A stretch of DNA of 64,000 nucleotides from positions 13,177,991 through 13,241,990 of the forward strand of contig NC_133302.1 of assembly GCF_005239225.2 (NCBI RefSeq), read 5' to 3'. The notes beneath the pieces are model-generated. The model saw only the letters and a program-made list of their open reading frames with translations, was not told the origin of the DNA and ran no database searches. Positions 1 through 9,837 of this stretch are shown here, piece after piece (positions within the stretch are counted from its first letter, which is position 1; every line of letters begins with the position of its first letter). The translations under genes and the position numbers were made by a program. Source of the DNA: Populus alba. Lineage: Eukaryota; Streptophyta; Magnoliopsida; Malpighiales; Salicaceae.

Positions 1-327
1 TTGGATGAGGAGAATACTGGAGAAGATAGGGCATAAGCAAGAAGGAAGCACTACAATCATGAGTGACAGCAACTCAGTCATTAAACTCTCTAAAAATCCT
101 ATCATGCATGGCAAAAGCAAGTATATAGATGTGTGGTTCCATTTTCTTTGAGATGTGGTTAAAGATGGTGTTATCAAGTTGGAATTTTGTAGCACAAAGG
201 ATCAAATAGCTGACGTGATGACTAAGCCACTGAAGTTGGAACATTTTCTGAGACTGCGACAGATGGTAGGAATATGTGAAGTATCAGATAAACTAAATAC
301 TTGAAAGTGTTTAGTTTAAAGGAGGGA
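1..327 (+). mobile_element. Ty1/copia pol 3' end (RNase H C-terminus), degenerate
   Basis: The plus-strand translation from about 104 to 303 matches the last part of a copia polyprotein: an IDVWFHFL stretch, then STKDQIADVMTKPLK, the conserved C-terminus of the copia RNase H domain. An in-frame TGA follows WFHFL near 149, so this copy is dead. The frame ends at TGA 302-304, and a purine-rich tract (about 316-327) lies just before the LTR, as expected for second-strand priming. Most of the element lies left of the window. Confidence 0.85.
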
Positions 328-328
328 A

Positions 329-567
329 TGATAAGTTATTGCTTAAGTTTTTTAGTTATAGTAGAATTGTTTGTTAGAATAAATCCTTGTCTTTCAGGGT
401 GTTAGTTGCATAAGCTTGACAATTTATCTGTTACGTGTACCACAATGCTATTGTCATGCATTAGTAGGCTGTTATTTCTCTTTTCTGTTACTCTGTAAAG
501 GCTATTTAAGCCAAGTCCAGTTATTGAAGAAGTAATTCATTCTTCTTCCAAATTGTTGTTCCTTACA
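329..567 (+). repeat. Copia 3' LTR (about 239 bp)
   Basis: It begins TGATAAGTTATTG directly after the polypurine tract and ends ...TTGTTCCTTACA, giving the TG...CA ends of an LTR. The length suits a small copia element. It contains pyrimidine-rich runs and the sequence CTGTAAAGGCTATTTAAG. The partner 5' LTR is outside the window, so neither the target-site duplication nor the exact 3' limit can be confirmed. Confidence 0.65.
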
Positions 568-588
568 GCTTAAATTTCGGACTTTGAT

Positions 589-894
589 TTACGTCTCCAG
601 TAGGAATTTTCCTGTTTTCCCTATTATTTCCTGGAATTCTGCAAGTAAGGGTTGTAGTGCTCTTAGGATGCTGGGGGGTTCAGTTCCAATTCCCCCACCA
701 ACTACTGCCATGAAAATCTCATTAGCCCTTTTGGTCTCCTCTATAAATTTCACTCCATCAACTAGAAATATCGGCTTCCCTTTTGTCTTTGGCTCTACAG
801 CAAAGAAGTCCTCTTTTATGGGATCCAACACAACCTTTTGCCCTCCCTTCTTGAATACATATACATTATCACGGCCCATATAGGTAACATCCAT
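589..894 (-). pseudogene. Ty3/gypsy pol fragment (protease-RT linker), inverted
   Basis: An open minus-strand frame of 101 codons contains YMGRDNVYVFKKGGQKVVLDP and KEDFFAVEPKTKGKP. The same text, more damaged, occurs on the plus strand at about 1970-2240, in the linker between the gypsy protease and reverse transcriptase. This piece is therefore an inverted copy of part of the neighbouring gypsy element or of a sister element. It has no start or domain of its own and is not an independent gene. Confidence 0.7.
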
Positions 895-934
895 ATCAAA
901 TTGCTAATGGTACCCGAACAACCTTGTTGGTACC

Positions 935-1105
935 GCTCACGTGCATAGACAGTTGAGCTATCAATAAGATCACAGTTAAGTATAGATTTCCCATTTCTGG
1001 ACTGGAGGATATGCTAGACTTGCTGGCTGGGTCCAAAATCTTTTCAAAAATTGATTTACGGAGTGGATACCATCAGATTCGAATCAAACCCAGTGATTAC
1101 ATGAA
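935..1105 (+). pseudogene. Ty3/gypsy RT N-terminal fragment, displaced copy
   Basis: The plus-strand text ([24 protein letters not shown], then [19 protein letters not shown]) is the start of a gypsy reverse transcriptase fingers/palm domain. It duplicates about 2470-2640 but lies upstream of gag, where RT cannot belong in an intact element. Together with the inverted piece at 589-894 it shows that this end of the gypsy element has been rearranged. Confidence 0.75.
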
Positions 1106-1252
1106 ATCCCTGAAGATAAAAAGGTAAAGTTAGTCGCCTATAGATTAATGGGAGGAGCCTTCGCTTGGTGGGAACAACTACAACTCACATGGATGAGAAA
1201 AGGGATGGTACAAACATGATCAAAGATGAGATGATTTCTACCATACAGGTAT

Positions 1253-1438
1253 TTGCCACCAAATTATAAGCAGATACTATTTCAGCAGTACCAGGAATAC
1301 AGACAGGGGAGTCGGACGATTCAAGTGTATGTTGAGGAATTCCACAGATTATCTTTTCGTAATAACCTATTGGAAACGGATGCCCAACAAGTCGCTAGAA
1401 GGTTCGTTGGAGGATTGCATTTGAATATACAAGACTGA
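1253..1438 (+). pseudogene. Gypsy gag fragment
   Basis: This frame reads YQEYRQGSRTIQVYVEEFHRL and later DAQQVARRFVGGLH, the pattern of the plant retrotransposon gag domain (the capsid-like part with the 'G..sV..Y..eF..L' motif). An upstream piece in another frame (about 1130-1180, GGAFAWWEQLQ) belongs to the same domain. The frame closes at a stop before any zinc knuckle is seen. Gag would assemble the cytoplasmic virus-like particle in an active element; this copy cannot. Confidence 0.75.
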
Positions 1439-2468
1439 GTTTCAATGCATACCATCTATTCCTTAACTGAAGCCATTAATTTGGATACAAAAGCAGAGGT
1501 GTAATTGGACAGAAAAAAGACGATAGTCGTGACAAGGACCTCCTCTGATACTTCACATATAGAAGCACATAAAGGGAAGTTCCCATTAAACCCACCACCT
1601 CCACCGACCCAGCTTTACTAAGGGACCAAGTGGTAGCAGGGCGCGGATGAGGACTGCAGGAGCGGTGCCTCCAGAAGCACCAAGGAATCCAGTGTATTGT
1701 GAACATAAAGGTATGTGATGTTATTATTGATAGTAGCAGTAGCGAGAACATGGTATCCAAAACAATGGTGACGAAACTAGGTTTGAAGACTGAGAAACAC
1801 CCATTATCATACAAATGGCTGGATCAGGCGGGGTGCAGAGACAAAGGTCACTAAGACCTACCACATTCAATTCTCCATTAGAAAAAATTACATGGATGAG
1901 ATTACTTGTGATGTTGTTGAAATGGATGTCTGCCATATAATCTAGGTAGGTTATGGCAATTTCATGTGGTTGTTACCTATAGGGGCCGTGATAATGTATG
2001 TATATTCATGAAGGGAGGGCAAAAGGTCGTGTTAGGTCCTATAAAAGAGGACTTCTCTGCAATAGAGCTGAAGACCAAGGAGAAACTGATATTTTCTGGT
2101 TGACAGGGGGAATTTATAAAGGAGACCAAAGGGACTAGTAAGATTTTCGCGATGGTAGTTGGTGGAGGAATTGAAATTGAACCACCAGCATCCCAAGAGC
2201 ACTACAACCATTACGAGCAAAATTCTAGGAAATAATACCGTCAAATTTGCTAGATAGGTTACCTTTCATGCACGATATTCAGCACCAGATTGATTTAACT
2301 CCCAAGGCTAGTCTACCAAACCAGCCACACTATTAAATGAGTCCGAAAGAGAGTCATATCCTACAGGAACAAGTCGAAGAATTGATCAAAAAGGGATTGG
2401 TTTAGGAAAGTATAAGTCCTTATGTGATTGCAGCCTTATTGGTACCAAAGAAATATGCCAGCTAACGC

Positions 2469-3251
2469 ATGTGCATAGTTAGCCAAGCTATCAACAAGAT
2501 CATAGTTAAGTATCGATTTCTCATTCCTCGATTGGAGGATATGCTATATATACTAGCTGGGTCTAAAATATTTTCAAAAATTTATTTACAAAGTGGATAC
2601 CATGAGATTCAAATTCGACTCGGTGATGAATGGAAAATCGCTTTCAAAACAAAGAAGGGTTTGTACAAGTGGTTAGTAATGCCATTTTGACTAACCAATG
2701 CTCCAAATGCCTTTATGCGGCTAATGAATCAGGTGCTCAAACCTTTTACGGGCAATTTTGTTGTAGTATACTTTGACGATACATTGATTTATAGCTGGAG
2801 TGAATCTGACCACTTTGAGCATTTGAGGAAAGTACTGACAGTTTTGCAACATAACAAGTTGTATGTTAATTTGACAAAGTGCAAATTCATGACCAACAAT
2901 TTATTATTTTTGGGATTTATTGTGAGTACTAATGGGATTAAGGTTGATGAAGAAAAAATTCATGCCATTCGAGAATGGCCTACCCCAAAGAATGTCGGCA
3001 AAGTGCGTAGCTTCCATGGCCTAGCCACATTCTACCAACGTTTTGTCAGGTATTTTAGCCGAATCATCGCACCGATCACTAATTGCGGGAAGAAAGGGAA
3101 ATTCTATTGGGGAATTGAAATAGAGCACAATTTCGCCCTGATTAAGGAAAGGTTGTCTTCTGCCCTAGTTTTAGCACTGCGAGATTTTGACAAATTATTT
3201 GAGGTGGACTGTGATGCTTCTATCATTGGCATTGGTGTTGTTCTATCTTAA
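2469..3251 (+). pseudogene. Gypsy reverse transcriptase, broken
   Basis: Two frames split by a TGA near 2689 make up one RT. The first has [12 protein letters not shown] (normally [12 protein letters not shown]) and [16 protein letters not shown]. The second has [14 protein letters not shown] followed by [11 protein letters not shown], which holds the catalytic YxDD box, here YFDD. After it come [11 protein letters not shown] and the connection segment [16 protein letters not shown]. Loss of the aspartate in the SKIDL motif (D to Y) and the in-frame stop argue against activity. The frame runs into RNase H and ends at TAA 3249-3251. Confidence 0.88.
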
Positions 3252-3650
3252 GAAGGCAGACTTGTTGCCTTCTATAGTGAGAAACTTAGTGAAGCTCGTC
3301 AGAAATGGTCCACCTATGAGCTTGAGTTATATGTTGTGTTTCGAGCTTTAAAAGTTTGGGAGCATTACCTAGTGTAGAGGGAGTTCATCCTATTCATTGA
3401 TCACCAAGCACTGGAATTCATTAATAGTCAGAGCAATGTGAACCGAATGCATGCATGCTCGGTTTCCTTCATACAACGGTTCACTTTTACCCTGAAACAT
3501 AAGTCAGGTCAGTTAAATAAGGTAATTGATGCCTTAAGTCGAAGGGTGTTACTACTCATCACAATGCGGGCAGAGGTTATTGGTTTCGACTGTCTTAAGG
3601 AATTGTATGCAGATGATGAGGATTTTGGAAAAATATGGGTAAAGTGTTAG
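3252..3650 (+). pseudogene. Gypsy RNase H, broken
   Basis: Before the stop at 3249-3251 the sequence [16 protein letters not shown] starts the RNase H fold with its first catalytic Asp. After it come LVAFYSEKLSEARQKWSTYE, with the catalytic Glu region, and then IDHQALEFI. The tail FTLKHKSGQLNKVIDALSRR is the domain's conserved end (HxxGxxNxxADALSRR), with the usual Ala-Asp replaced by Ile-Asp. Another in-frame stop (TAG) lies near 3376. The linker to integrase follows. Confidence 0.85.
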
Positions 3651-3699
3651 TAGGGGCTCTCACATGAAGAAATGCATGCTCAAGAGGGGTATTTATTTT

Positions 3700-4330
3700 A
3701 GGGCAATCGGTTGTGTATTCCCAGGAGCTCATTGCGGGAGCAGGGGATCCATGAATTGCATGGTGGCGGCTTGGGTGGCCACCTGGGTCGTGATAAGACA
3801 GTGGCCTTTGCAGAAGAAATGTATTATTGGCCCAAAGTACTGAAGCGAGACATTGGTAACCATGTCAAACATTACCCTACGTGCCAAGGGCAAAACCTAG
3901 AATACGGGTTTGTACATGCGGTTACCCATTCTAGCAGCCTCTTGGGAAGATTTGTCGATTGACTTAGTCCTGGGACTTCCACAAACTCAACGTGGGTTTG
4001 ATTTTGTCTTTGTGGTGGTGGACATGTACTCTAAAATGGCTCACTTTATTGCATGTAAAAAGACTTCTGATGATGTGCATGTCACCAATTTCTTCTTCAA
4101 GGAAGTTGTTCGTCTACACGGGGTCCTAAATCCATCCCCTCGTATCGGGATACTAAATTTTTAAGTCACTTTTGGCGAACTTTATGGCGACAATTTGACA
4201 CAACGCTAAACTTCAGCAGTACTAGAACCCTCAAACCAATGGACAAACGAAAGTGGTAAATCAAACTCTTGGCAACTTAATCCGCTGCCTATCCGGGGAG
4301 AAGCGTAAGCAATGGGATATGTATTCCGGT
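3700..4330 (+). pseudogene. Gypsy integrase, broken
   Basis: The HHCC zinc-binding region is clear: [20 protein letters not shown] then [20 protein letters not shown] with CQGQ. The catalytic core follows in a different frame after a frameshift near 3920: [32 protein letters not shown], including the first catalytic Asp ([12 protein letters not shown]). Damaged matches to the rest of the core continue past TAA 4162-4164 to about 4330 ([24 protein letters not shown]). There is no chromodomain and no LTR, so the element is truncated at this end. Confidence 0.85.
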
Positions 4331-4847
4331 AACCAAAGCTTCACTCCTTCCTTTTGATTATGTCATAATACTGACTGAATCCAATCCATAAACCCGGAAA
4401 TGAAACAAAGTTCGTTCCCTTTTGTCACTGAAGCACTAATCATGCTTAATTTTTAGCTTTGCTGTTAGGGGAAGATATATGTTGATTAGTGAGCTTAGCT
4501 TTTGCAGTGGCTTGAATATTGAAAGTTGCTTAATTATTTTTGCTTTTTTGCTTTTCTTTTTGGAAGCCAAGGCAATGCTAGAAGATTGGGTCTTAATGTT
4601 TGGGGGGCTTTCCAAGTAGGATAGGTGTAGTTTGAAGAGACAGTCTGTTTGGGTTTCCAAAAACAAGCCAGAACAAATGAGAACACATTTTTTTTGTCTT
4701 TTTTATTGGGGGTTTTAGAGGGTGGGGGAGAGTTGAGAGATTCTTTTACATTTACTTTGACTATTTTCCTGTTTGATTAAATGGGTTGGCGCAATGTCTT
4801 TCATCTTGTTTAGTTGATTTTCGTTATTCTTCCACTTGCTTCTGCAG
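4331..4847. other. Non-coding flank; partly shared with 9680-9740
   Basis: No coding signal was found. The stretch around 4550-4600 (TTGCTTTTCTTTTTGG then AGCCAAGG...GCTAGAAGATTGGG) recurs at about 9680-9735 in front of the next TNL copy. It is therefore part of the duplicated block and is probably intron of the RPS16 remnant. The end of the stretch is a pyrimidine-rich tract closing in TTCTGCAG at 4841-4847, a good 3' splice site. Confidence 0.5.
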
Positions 4848-5001
4848 GTATTGGTTATCCGTCGGTGCTCAGCCTACAGACACCGTGCGTGGCATTCTTA
4901 TGAGAGCTGGTTTAATATCGCCACCACCGATGGTTGTTATGGGGCAGAAAAACGGACCAGCTGGTGAGACCTCGAATCCAGAGAAGTCAATTACCCAGTA
5001 A
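4848..5001 (+). pseudogene. RPS16: Last exon of organelle-type ribosomal protein bS16 (RPS16)
   Basis: After a consensus acceptor (TTCTGCAG) the frame reads [20 protein letters not shown] and then [19 protein letters not shown], ending in TAA 4999-5001. This is the C-terminal half of bacterial-type ribosomal protein S16 ([13 protein letters not shown]...LLPPPPMVAMG in plants), a small-subunit protein of mitochondria and plastids. No upstream exon lies in front: gypsy debris occupies that place. An exon 1 of the same gene occurs at 8729 in the next block. The piece is clean (no stop), but without exon 1 it cannot make the protein. From memory, poplars lost the plastid rps16 and rely on nuclear copies. 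Identity is confident; pseudogene status is inferred from the missing exons. Confidence 0.85.
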
Positions 5002-6490
5002 AAGTTACCATCTCTGCTGCTTTTATGTTTCTTCTGTTTTGTACCTGTATGCTTGATCCAACACTGAATGGGTTGGGAGCTAAATTTCATTTCCAGGTTT
5101 TTTGAATGAATTGAAGTTTAAAATTCTCTTAATTCATTCTTGTGTTCATTATATTTGTTCTTTATGCGTGTGTCCAACCACCTGTTAAAGACAATGCTAT
5201 GAGATGATCATTTCCTGATGTACAGCTTAACATTGCTCAGTCTAGTATGACCTCCTCCTTAAATTCACATCTTTTTCCTATTCTGAGCTCACTTTCCTGT
5301 AATGCAGATTAACCGTTAAAAGGGCTTCATACATTTTCAAATGTGTGAGAATCTGGAACATCTGCGTCATGATGTTCCTGTCCTTGTACTTGAGAAAATA
5401 TTCATTGCTGATTGTTGTGTCATTAGCCATTAGATGATTGCAGTATTAATACTTCAACTTTACACCTTCTCTTAATCGAAAATATATTTCTTTAAAGATG
5501 CTAATGATATTACTTGATAATAAAATAAAAATTAAAAAGAAATCAAACGTTGAAGGACAAATTAAAAACAAATCAATTTTAAAAAAGAATAAAAAATCCT
5601 AACTCGAGTTAACATATCAAATTCATGACCTGGTTATGAGACTAGAATAACTTCATACAAAACAAATTGAATAAAGCAATGAAGACCAACTCTTAAACAA
5701 ACTAAAAAATACCATTGAAAAAAACAACAAAGTTAATTCGGGTTAACTTGACTAACATGTGATTTAAGATATGAGATCAGGATAACTCCATAAAAAGAAA
5801 AACAAAAAAGTCATGAATTTCAAAACCCAATAATATGTCGAATGATAAAAATTAAAAAAACAAATCCTTAAAAAGAATTTTAAAAAGATCAAAGTTAAAT
5901 CGGGTTAATATTTGAAATTTGTAATGTAGGTCTTAAGACCAGAATTACCCTATAGAAGGCAAATACGAAAAAGTCATGAAGCAAAATTCCTAATCATTCA
6001 AGATTAAAAAACAAAAACAAATATCAATTTAAAAATAATTTATATAAATAAATATTATATATTATAAATAATAAAATTTTAAAAAATTATTTTAAAATAT
6101 TTATTTGCTTCTAAGAATTTCAGTAACCCTATCCTATCTCAACCTTCACTTTTGTTCTTGCCCTCCTAATTGATTTAATGTTTTTCACGTTGTTATACAA
6201 TTGGGATAGTTTAAGCAAAATCGGACAAATTTTTCGCTTGCTTTTGACTCAGCCTGTTTGGAGATAAAAGATGAACGCGTTTTTATTTAGTTTTCATTTC
6301 CAGTTGAAAATTAGGATCGAAGACCTGAAGCCTTTTTATACATGGGAAATTTCCAGGAAATCAACAATGTGCACCTGTTAAACAAGACAACTTAGAGATT
6401 AGAACTACCATCGGCTGATCAACGTAGAGACTGGTACACCGTGTGTGTACAATCTTTCACAATTCTCACCCTCTGTGTAATGTCTTAGAA
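5002..6490. other. 3' flank of RPS16 and AT-rich repeat, duplicated at 9840-10420
   Basis: No gene was found. 5025-5225 (TTTTATGTTTCTTCT...GTCCAACCACCTGTTA...GAGATGATCATTTCCTG) is repeated at about 9838-10020. 5640-6030, an AT-rich stretch with the phrases GTTAACTTGACTAACATGTG and GAGATCAGGATAA, is repeated at about 10070-10420. It resembles a dispersed poplar repeat. From 6340 on the sequence is the TNL promoter and leader, also shared with copy B (11600-11900). Confidence 0.6.
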
Positions 6491-6673
6491 AATACTTGGA
6501 TTTGAAATCCCCATTATTAAAATTATACATATGCCTAAGGCAGGGTCTTAAACACGTAAAGCCTAAGCTACTGATTCAAAATCAGCCTCATCTTTCTTCC
6601 TCGAGTTACTTCCGTTCTCTCCCTCCAGACGTACCCTGCCACCAGAGTCTTCCACCTGTTTCTCCACAAAACA

Positions 6674-7250
6674 ATGGCAATGTTTTTCTCGTTTCTCTCT
6701 ATCTTTTTGTTTGTTTATATCTGGAGATGCATCATACGAAGCCGCCATGTTTCTCCATCGCCATCTACTACTTCCACCTTAACCACCGCCCAGCCACAAG
6801 GAATTAAATATCATGATGTCTTCCTTAGTTTTAGGAGAGAAGACACTCGTGTTGGTTTTACCAGCCAACTCCATGCTGCTTTCAGAAACAAATCCTAACT
6901 TTTATAGATTATCAGCTTGTGAGAGGAGATGAGATCTCGGCATCACTTCTGAGAACAATTGAAGAGGCGAAGCTTTCTGTGATTGTTTTTTCTGAAAACT
7001 ATGCATCTTCCAAATGGTGCTTGGAGGAGCTTGCAAAGATTTTTGAGCGTAGAAAAAATAATGGACAGATAGTTATTCCGGTATTCTACAAGGTGGATCC
7101 ATCCCATGTAAGAAATCAAACAGGAAGCTTTGGAGTTGAATTTGCTAGATTGATAAAGAAGAAAGCTTTGACGGAGGACAAAGAGAATAGCTTCACAGAC
7201 GCTCTGACGGATGCAGCCAATCTATCTGGATGGACCTTAGGGGAGTCTGA
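6674..7250 (+). pseudogene. TNL copy A: frameshifted TIR exon with N-terminal membrane anchor
   Basis: The start at 6674 gives MAMFFSFLSIFLFVYIWRCI, one hydrophobic segment of about 18 residues followed by basic IIRSRH, so a signal anchor is likely. The TIR domain begins YHDVFLSFRREDTRVGFTSQ (the usual GEDTR reads REDTR). Compared with copy B, four bases are missing after LHAAF (about 6882-6890), and the frame runs into TAA at 6896. The rest of the TIR (RGDEISASLLRTIEEAKLSV, SENYASSKWCLEEL, the catalytic-loop Glu region, and VFYKVDPSHVRNQTGSFG) continues in the next frame. It ends at a donor site, GTAAGT at 7251. No NB-ARC or LRR exon follows; after the intron the sequence switches to copia debris. 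This is a relic of an effector-triggered immune receptor. Confidence 0.9.
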
Positions 7251-7983
7251 GTAAGTTCTTGAAATATATCCCATGAGAAAATATTCGTTCATTTGTTGAG
7301 GATTTGAAATTATTGAAAATGATGAGCTCTATGAATCTTTATTTATTTTATTTAGTTTTGAAAATGTGTTGTTAAACGCTTGTATAGATATTATGTGGTT
7401 GGTTGTTTTGTGTATTAAAATGTTTTTAAGAAAAAATTAATTTTTTAGTATTTTCAAATTATTTTAATGTGTTTATATTAAAAAAAATTAAAAAAATTTA
7501 TTTGTAGAAAAATGTTTGTATAGATATATTAAGTGGTTGTTTGTTTTTTGTGTTCTAAATGTTCTTTTATTGTTTTTTATTTTCATATTTTAAATTATTT
7601 TTTAGTATTTTTATATTATTTTGATATGTTTATATCAAAAATAATTTTTTTAAAAATATATATATTATTTATAGCGAAATGCATGTATAGATATTAAGTG
7701 GTTGTTTGTTTTTGTGTTTGAAAATGTTTTTTAAAATAATTTTTTTAAAAATAATTCATTTTATTTTAATTTTTTTTTATGTTTTCAGATTATTTTAATA
7801 TATTTATATAAAAACATATTATATTTAAAAAAAATATTATTTTAACATATTTAAAAAATTAATCATTACTATATTCTCCAACATCCCCTAAATTTTTTGA
7901 AATAAAAAGTAGATACTTAGGAATCCTTACGTTAAATTTTACGAGGACAGTCAATGTTTTCTTCTGTCCTTAAATCATATTCT
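7251..7983 (+). repeat. Intron 1 of TNL A with ~150-bp imperfect tandem repeats
   Basis: This AT-rich intron follows the TIR exon. The phrase GAAATG(C/T)TTGTATAGATATTAAGTGGTTGTTTG or close variants recurs near 7375-7405, 7505-7545 and 7675-7715, each followed by a T/A-rich tail, giving a unit of roughly 150 bp. The same unit is found in intron 1 of TNL B. The intron breaks off after AATCATATTCTA near 7983; the acceptor and exon 2 are missing. Confidence 0.6.
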
Positions 7984-8220
7984 ACAGCTCTCTACAGTTT
8001 GAAGCAAGCTCCACGTGCTTGGAATACCAGAATTGAAAGGTATTTTCAAGATAATGAATTTAAAAAATGTCCATACGAACACGCAATATATGTGAAGAAA
8101 GAAGCAGATGACAGCATATTATTTGCGTGCCTATATGTTGATGACTTGATATTTACTGGCAACAACCCTACCATGTTTGAAGACTTCCGGGGAAGGTTAT
8201 ACTCACATCTTCAATGCCAT
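7984..8220 (+). pseudogene. Ty1/copia reverse transcriptase fragment
   Basis: The frame reads ALYSLKQAPRAWNTRIERYF, then CLYVDDLIFTGNNPTMFEDF. These are the conserved copia RT motifs, including the catalytic YVDD box. Only about 75 residues remain, with neither upstream nor downstream pol. The fragment begins exactly where TNL A loses similarity to TNL B, so a copia insertion or a later recombination removed the NB-ARC and LRR exons of TNL A. Confidence 0.85.
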
Positions 8221-8329
8221 TGTAAGAAGCAACCCACCGATAAATAGTCTGGTGGAGTGTGAGAAACCAATAATTAGAGAAACTTAAGGTTTACTAAACT
8301 AAATTTAGCAATGACATAAAATTTTCCCT

Positions 8330-8640
8330 AGGACATATGCAAAATAAACAAAGGGGATCTAACTTAATGGTCAAATGCACGCCATTTTTATGGAATACAT
8401 CAAAAGTGTGAAGTTTGTTTTGAATATTATCAGCTTAGAAATCAACATGTGTTTGTGTGTTAAAGAACCATTGACCAAAGCACTATAACAAATAAGAGTA
8501 TACCTGACTGAGGCCAATAATGGCAATAAATTATAAATTATAAGGTCTTCTCCCACTCTGAAACCAAGTTCAAGCTTGGTTGGCAAGAAGAATGTGAGGA
8601 AAGCAACGAAAAGGAAAAGAAAAAAAAAATAGAAAACATG
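8330..8640 (-). pseudogene. Rhodanese-like gene fragment, copy 1 (one exon plus introns)
   Basis: The exon lies at about 8557-8504 on the minus strand: acceptor TTTCAG, then TGG GAG AAG ACC TTA, ending in GCCTCAGTCAG before GTATAC. In copy 3 (43433-43387) the same exon reads WEKTLQFIAIFGFSQ. Here a short duplication (TTATAATTTATAA) puts a stop after WEKTL. Flanking intron sequence from 8320 to 8640 also matches 43180-43530. Identity rests on the rhodanese C-terminal pieces of copies 2 and 3. The fragment is non-functional. Confidence 0.7.
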
Positions 8641-8728
8641 AATTTATATCATTGGTTCTATATGATTATAAAAAAGTTTTTAAAATCAGTCACAACCCAA
8701 TACTAAAATATTTATTTTAATAGAGAAA

Positions 8729-8860
8729 ATGGTGGTGAAGATTCGTTTAGCAGGTCTGGGATGCAAAAACATGACATTTTACATAATTGTTGCTGCTAAT
8801 AGCCATACTCTAAGAGATGGCAAACACCTTTAAGCTGTTGCTTTCTACGACCCCTTAGCA
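8729..8860 (+). pseudogene. RPS16: RPS16 exon 1 with premature stop
   Basis: ATG at 8729 opens MVVKIRLAGLGCKNMTFYII, then AANSHTLRDGKHL, a TAA at 8831-8833, and AVAFYDPLAG. Plant bS16 begins MVVRIRLARFGCKNRPFYRV...SRSPRDGKHLEVLGYYNPLPG, so this is exon 1 with the Glu codon after KHL changed to a stop. Several conserved basic residues are also lost (CKNRPFYRV to CKNMTFYII). The coding similarity ends at CAG, followed by GT. The last exon is not found downstream, although the gene's 3' flank is (about 9838-10020). It has therefore lost the part that the copy at 4848 retains, and the converse. Confidence 0.85.
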
Positions 8861-9459
8861 GGTTCCCTCTTCTTCTTCTCACCCTACTCTTATTATTTTC
8901 ATATGCTCAGTTCACATGAAGATTTTTTTTTTTTCTAATTTTAAAGACCTGGACTTTGAGGGCTTATTGGGTTTATTTTCAGGTTCTCATATCATCAATG
9001 CATGGTATGTGTAGATAACTTTGTTACTCAAGACTTGTGGGATAATGCATTTGTAATTTTATTTTCTGATGTATATGTAGTTTAATATGACCATTGATAG
9101 CGCTGATTGTTCATAGTTCATTCTGTCATCAGTTAAAGTATCAAAAATATGTTCATAGTTTTTAGTTTTAGTAGTTTTTGTGGGTTAATTTTCATCTATT
9201 TTACTTTAAATCTAGTCCAAACTAAGGTCACTGGATCAAGGTTTTAAGAAAGAGTACTTCTTTCCTCTTTTGTTTTTCCGCTTAAGGTTGGATGGAGGCC
9301 AGAAATGAGATGCAAACATTCTATCAAGTTGCCAAAGCCTGGGCCAATCCTCTTCTCGATGCTCAGGCAATAATAGTCATATCGATGGGGACGACGACTT
9401 GGCCTTAACTCTTCCTTGAAATTACGTGTTTCCTTTTTCCATATATATATATATATATG

Positions 9460-9509
<50 letters not shown>

Positions 9510-9837
9510 TGTATAAAGGGAAAAAGGAAAAGGAATCTGCCGATTTATTTGAATAAATTGTGTGTAATAAGCTGGAAGGAAGCATGTAAAAAGAAAAAGT
9601 AATTATAAGCCAATCCTCTTCTTGATGCTCGGGCAATAATAGCCATATTGATGGGGACGACGAAGAAATTATTTTTACATTTTTGCTTTTCTTTTTGGTA
9701 GCCAAGGGCGATGCTAGAAGATTGGGTCTTAATGTTGACCTCGTGAAGTAGGTTTTTTTTCTCTTTCCTATCACATCCAATTTATGCTCTATTACTTTTA
9801 TAAGTTATATGCTTTCATTCCTTGTTTCTTTTTGCTT
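8861..9837. repeat. RPS16 intron remnant with 55-bp direct repeat and (AT)/(GTAT) microsatellite
   Basis: No coding exon was recognised. A segment beginning GCCAATCCTCTTCT and ending GATGGGGACGACGA occurs at about 9343-9397 and again at about 9609-9664, in the same orientation. Between them is a simple repeat at 9440-9514, (AT)n passing into (GTAT)n. The long minus-strand frame across this region is built from these repeats and is not taken as a gene. Confidence 0.6.

Larger units (their letters stand above)
1120..4330 (+). mobile_element. Degenerate Ty3/gypsy gag-pol body
   Basis: In order along the plus strand are gag, retropepsin, reverse transcriptase, RNase H and integrase. That order is diagnostic of Ty3/gypsy, because integrase follows RT/RNase H. 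All domains are broken by stops and frameshifts. The protease active site reads DSSSSENMV near 1726-1755 where DSGSS would be expected. The body ends inside the integrase core near 4330, and no LTR could be placed on either side. It directly precedes the RPS16 remnant and presumably removed that gene's upstream exons. Confidence 0.88.

Noticed and set aside
9244..9780. Minus-strand frame of 178 codons with TYIHTYIHIYTYI
   Set aside because: It is produced by the AT/GTAT microsatellite and the 55-bp direct repeats; no homology or splice signals support it.
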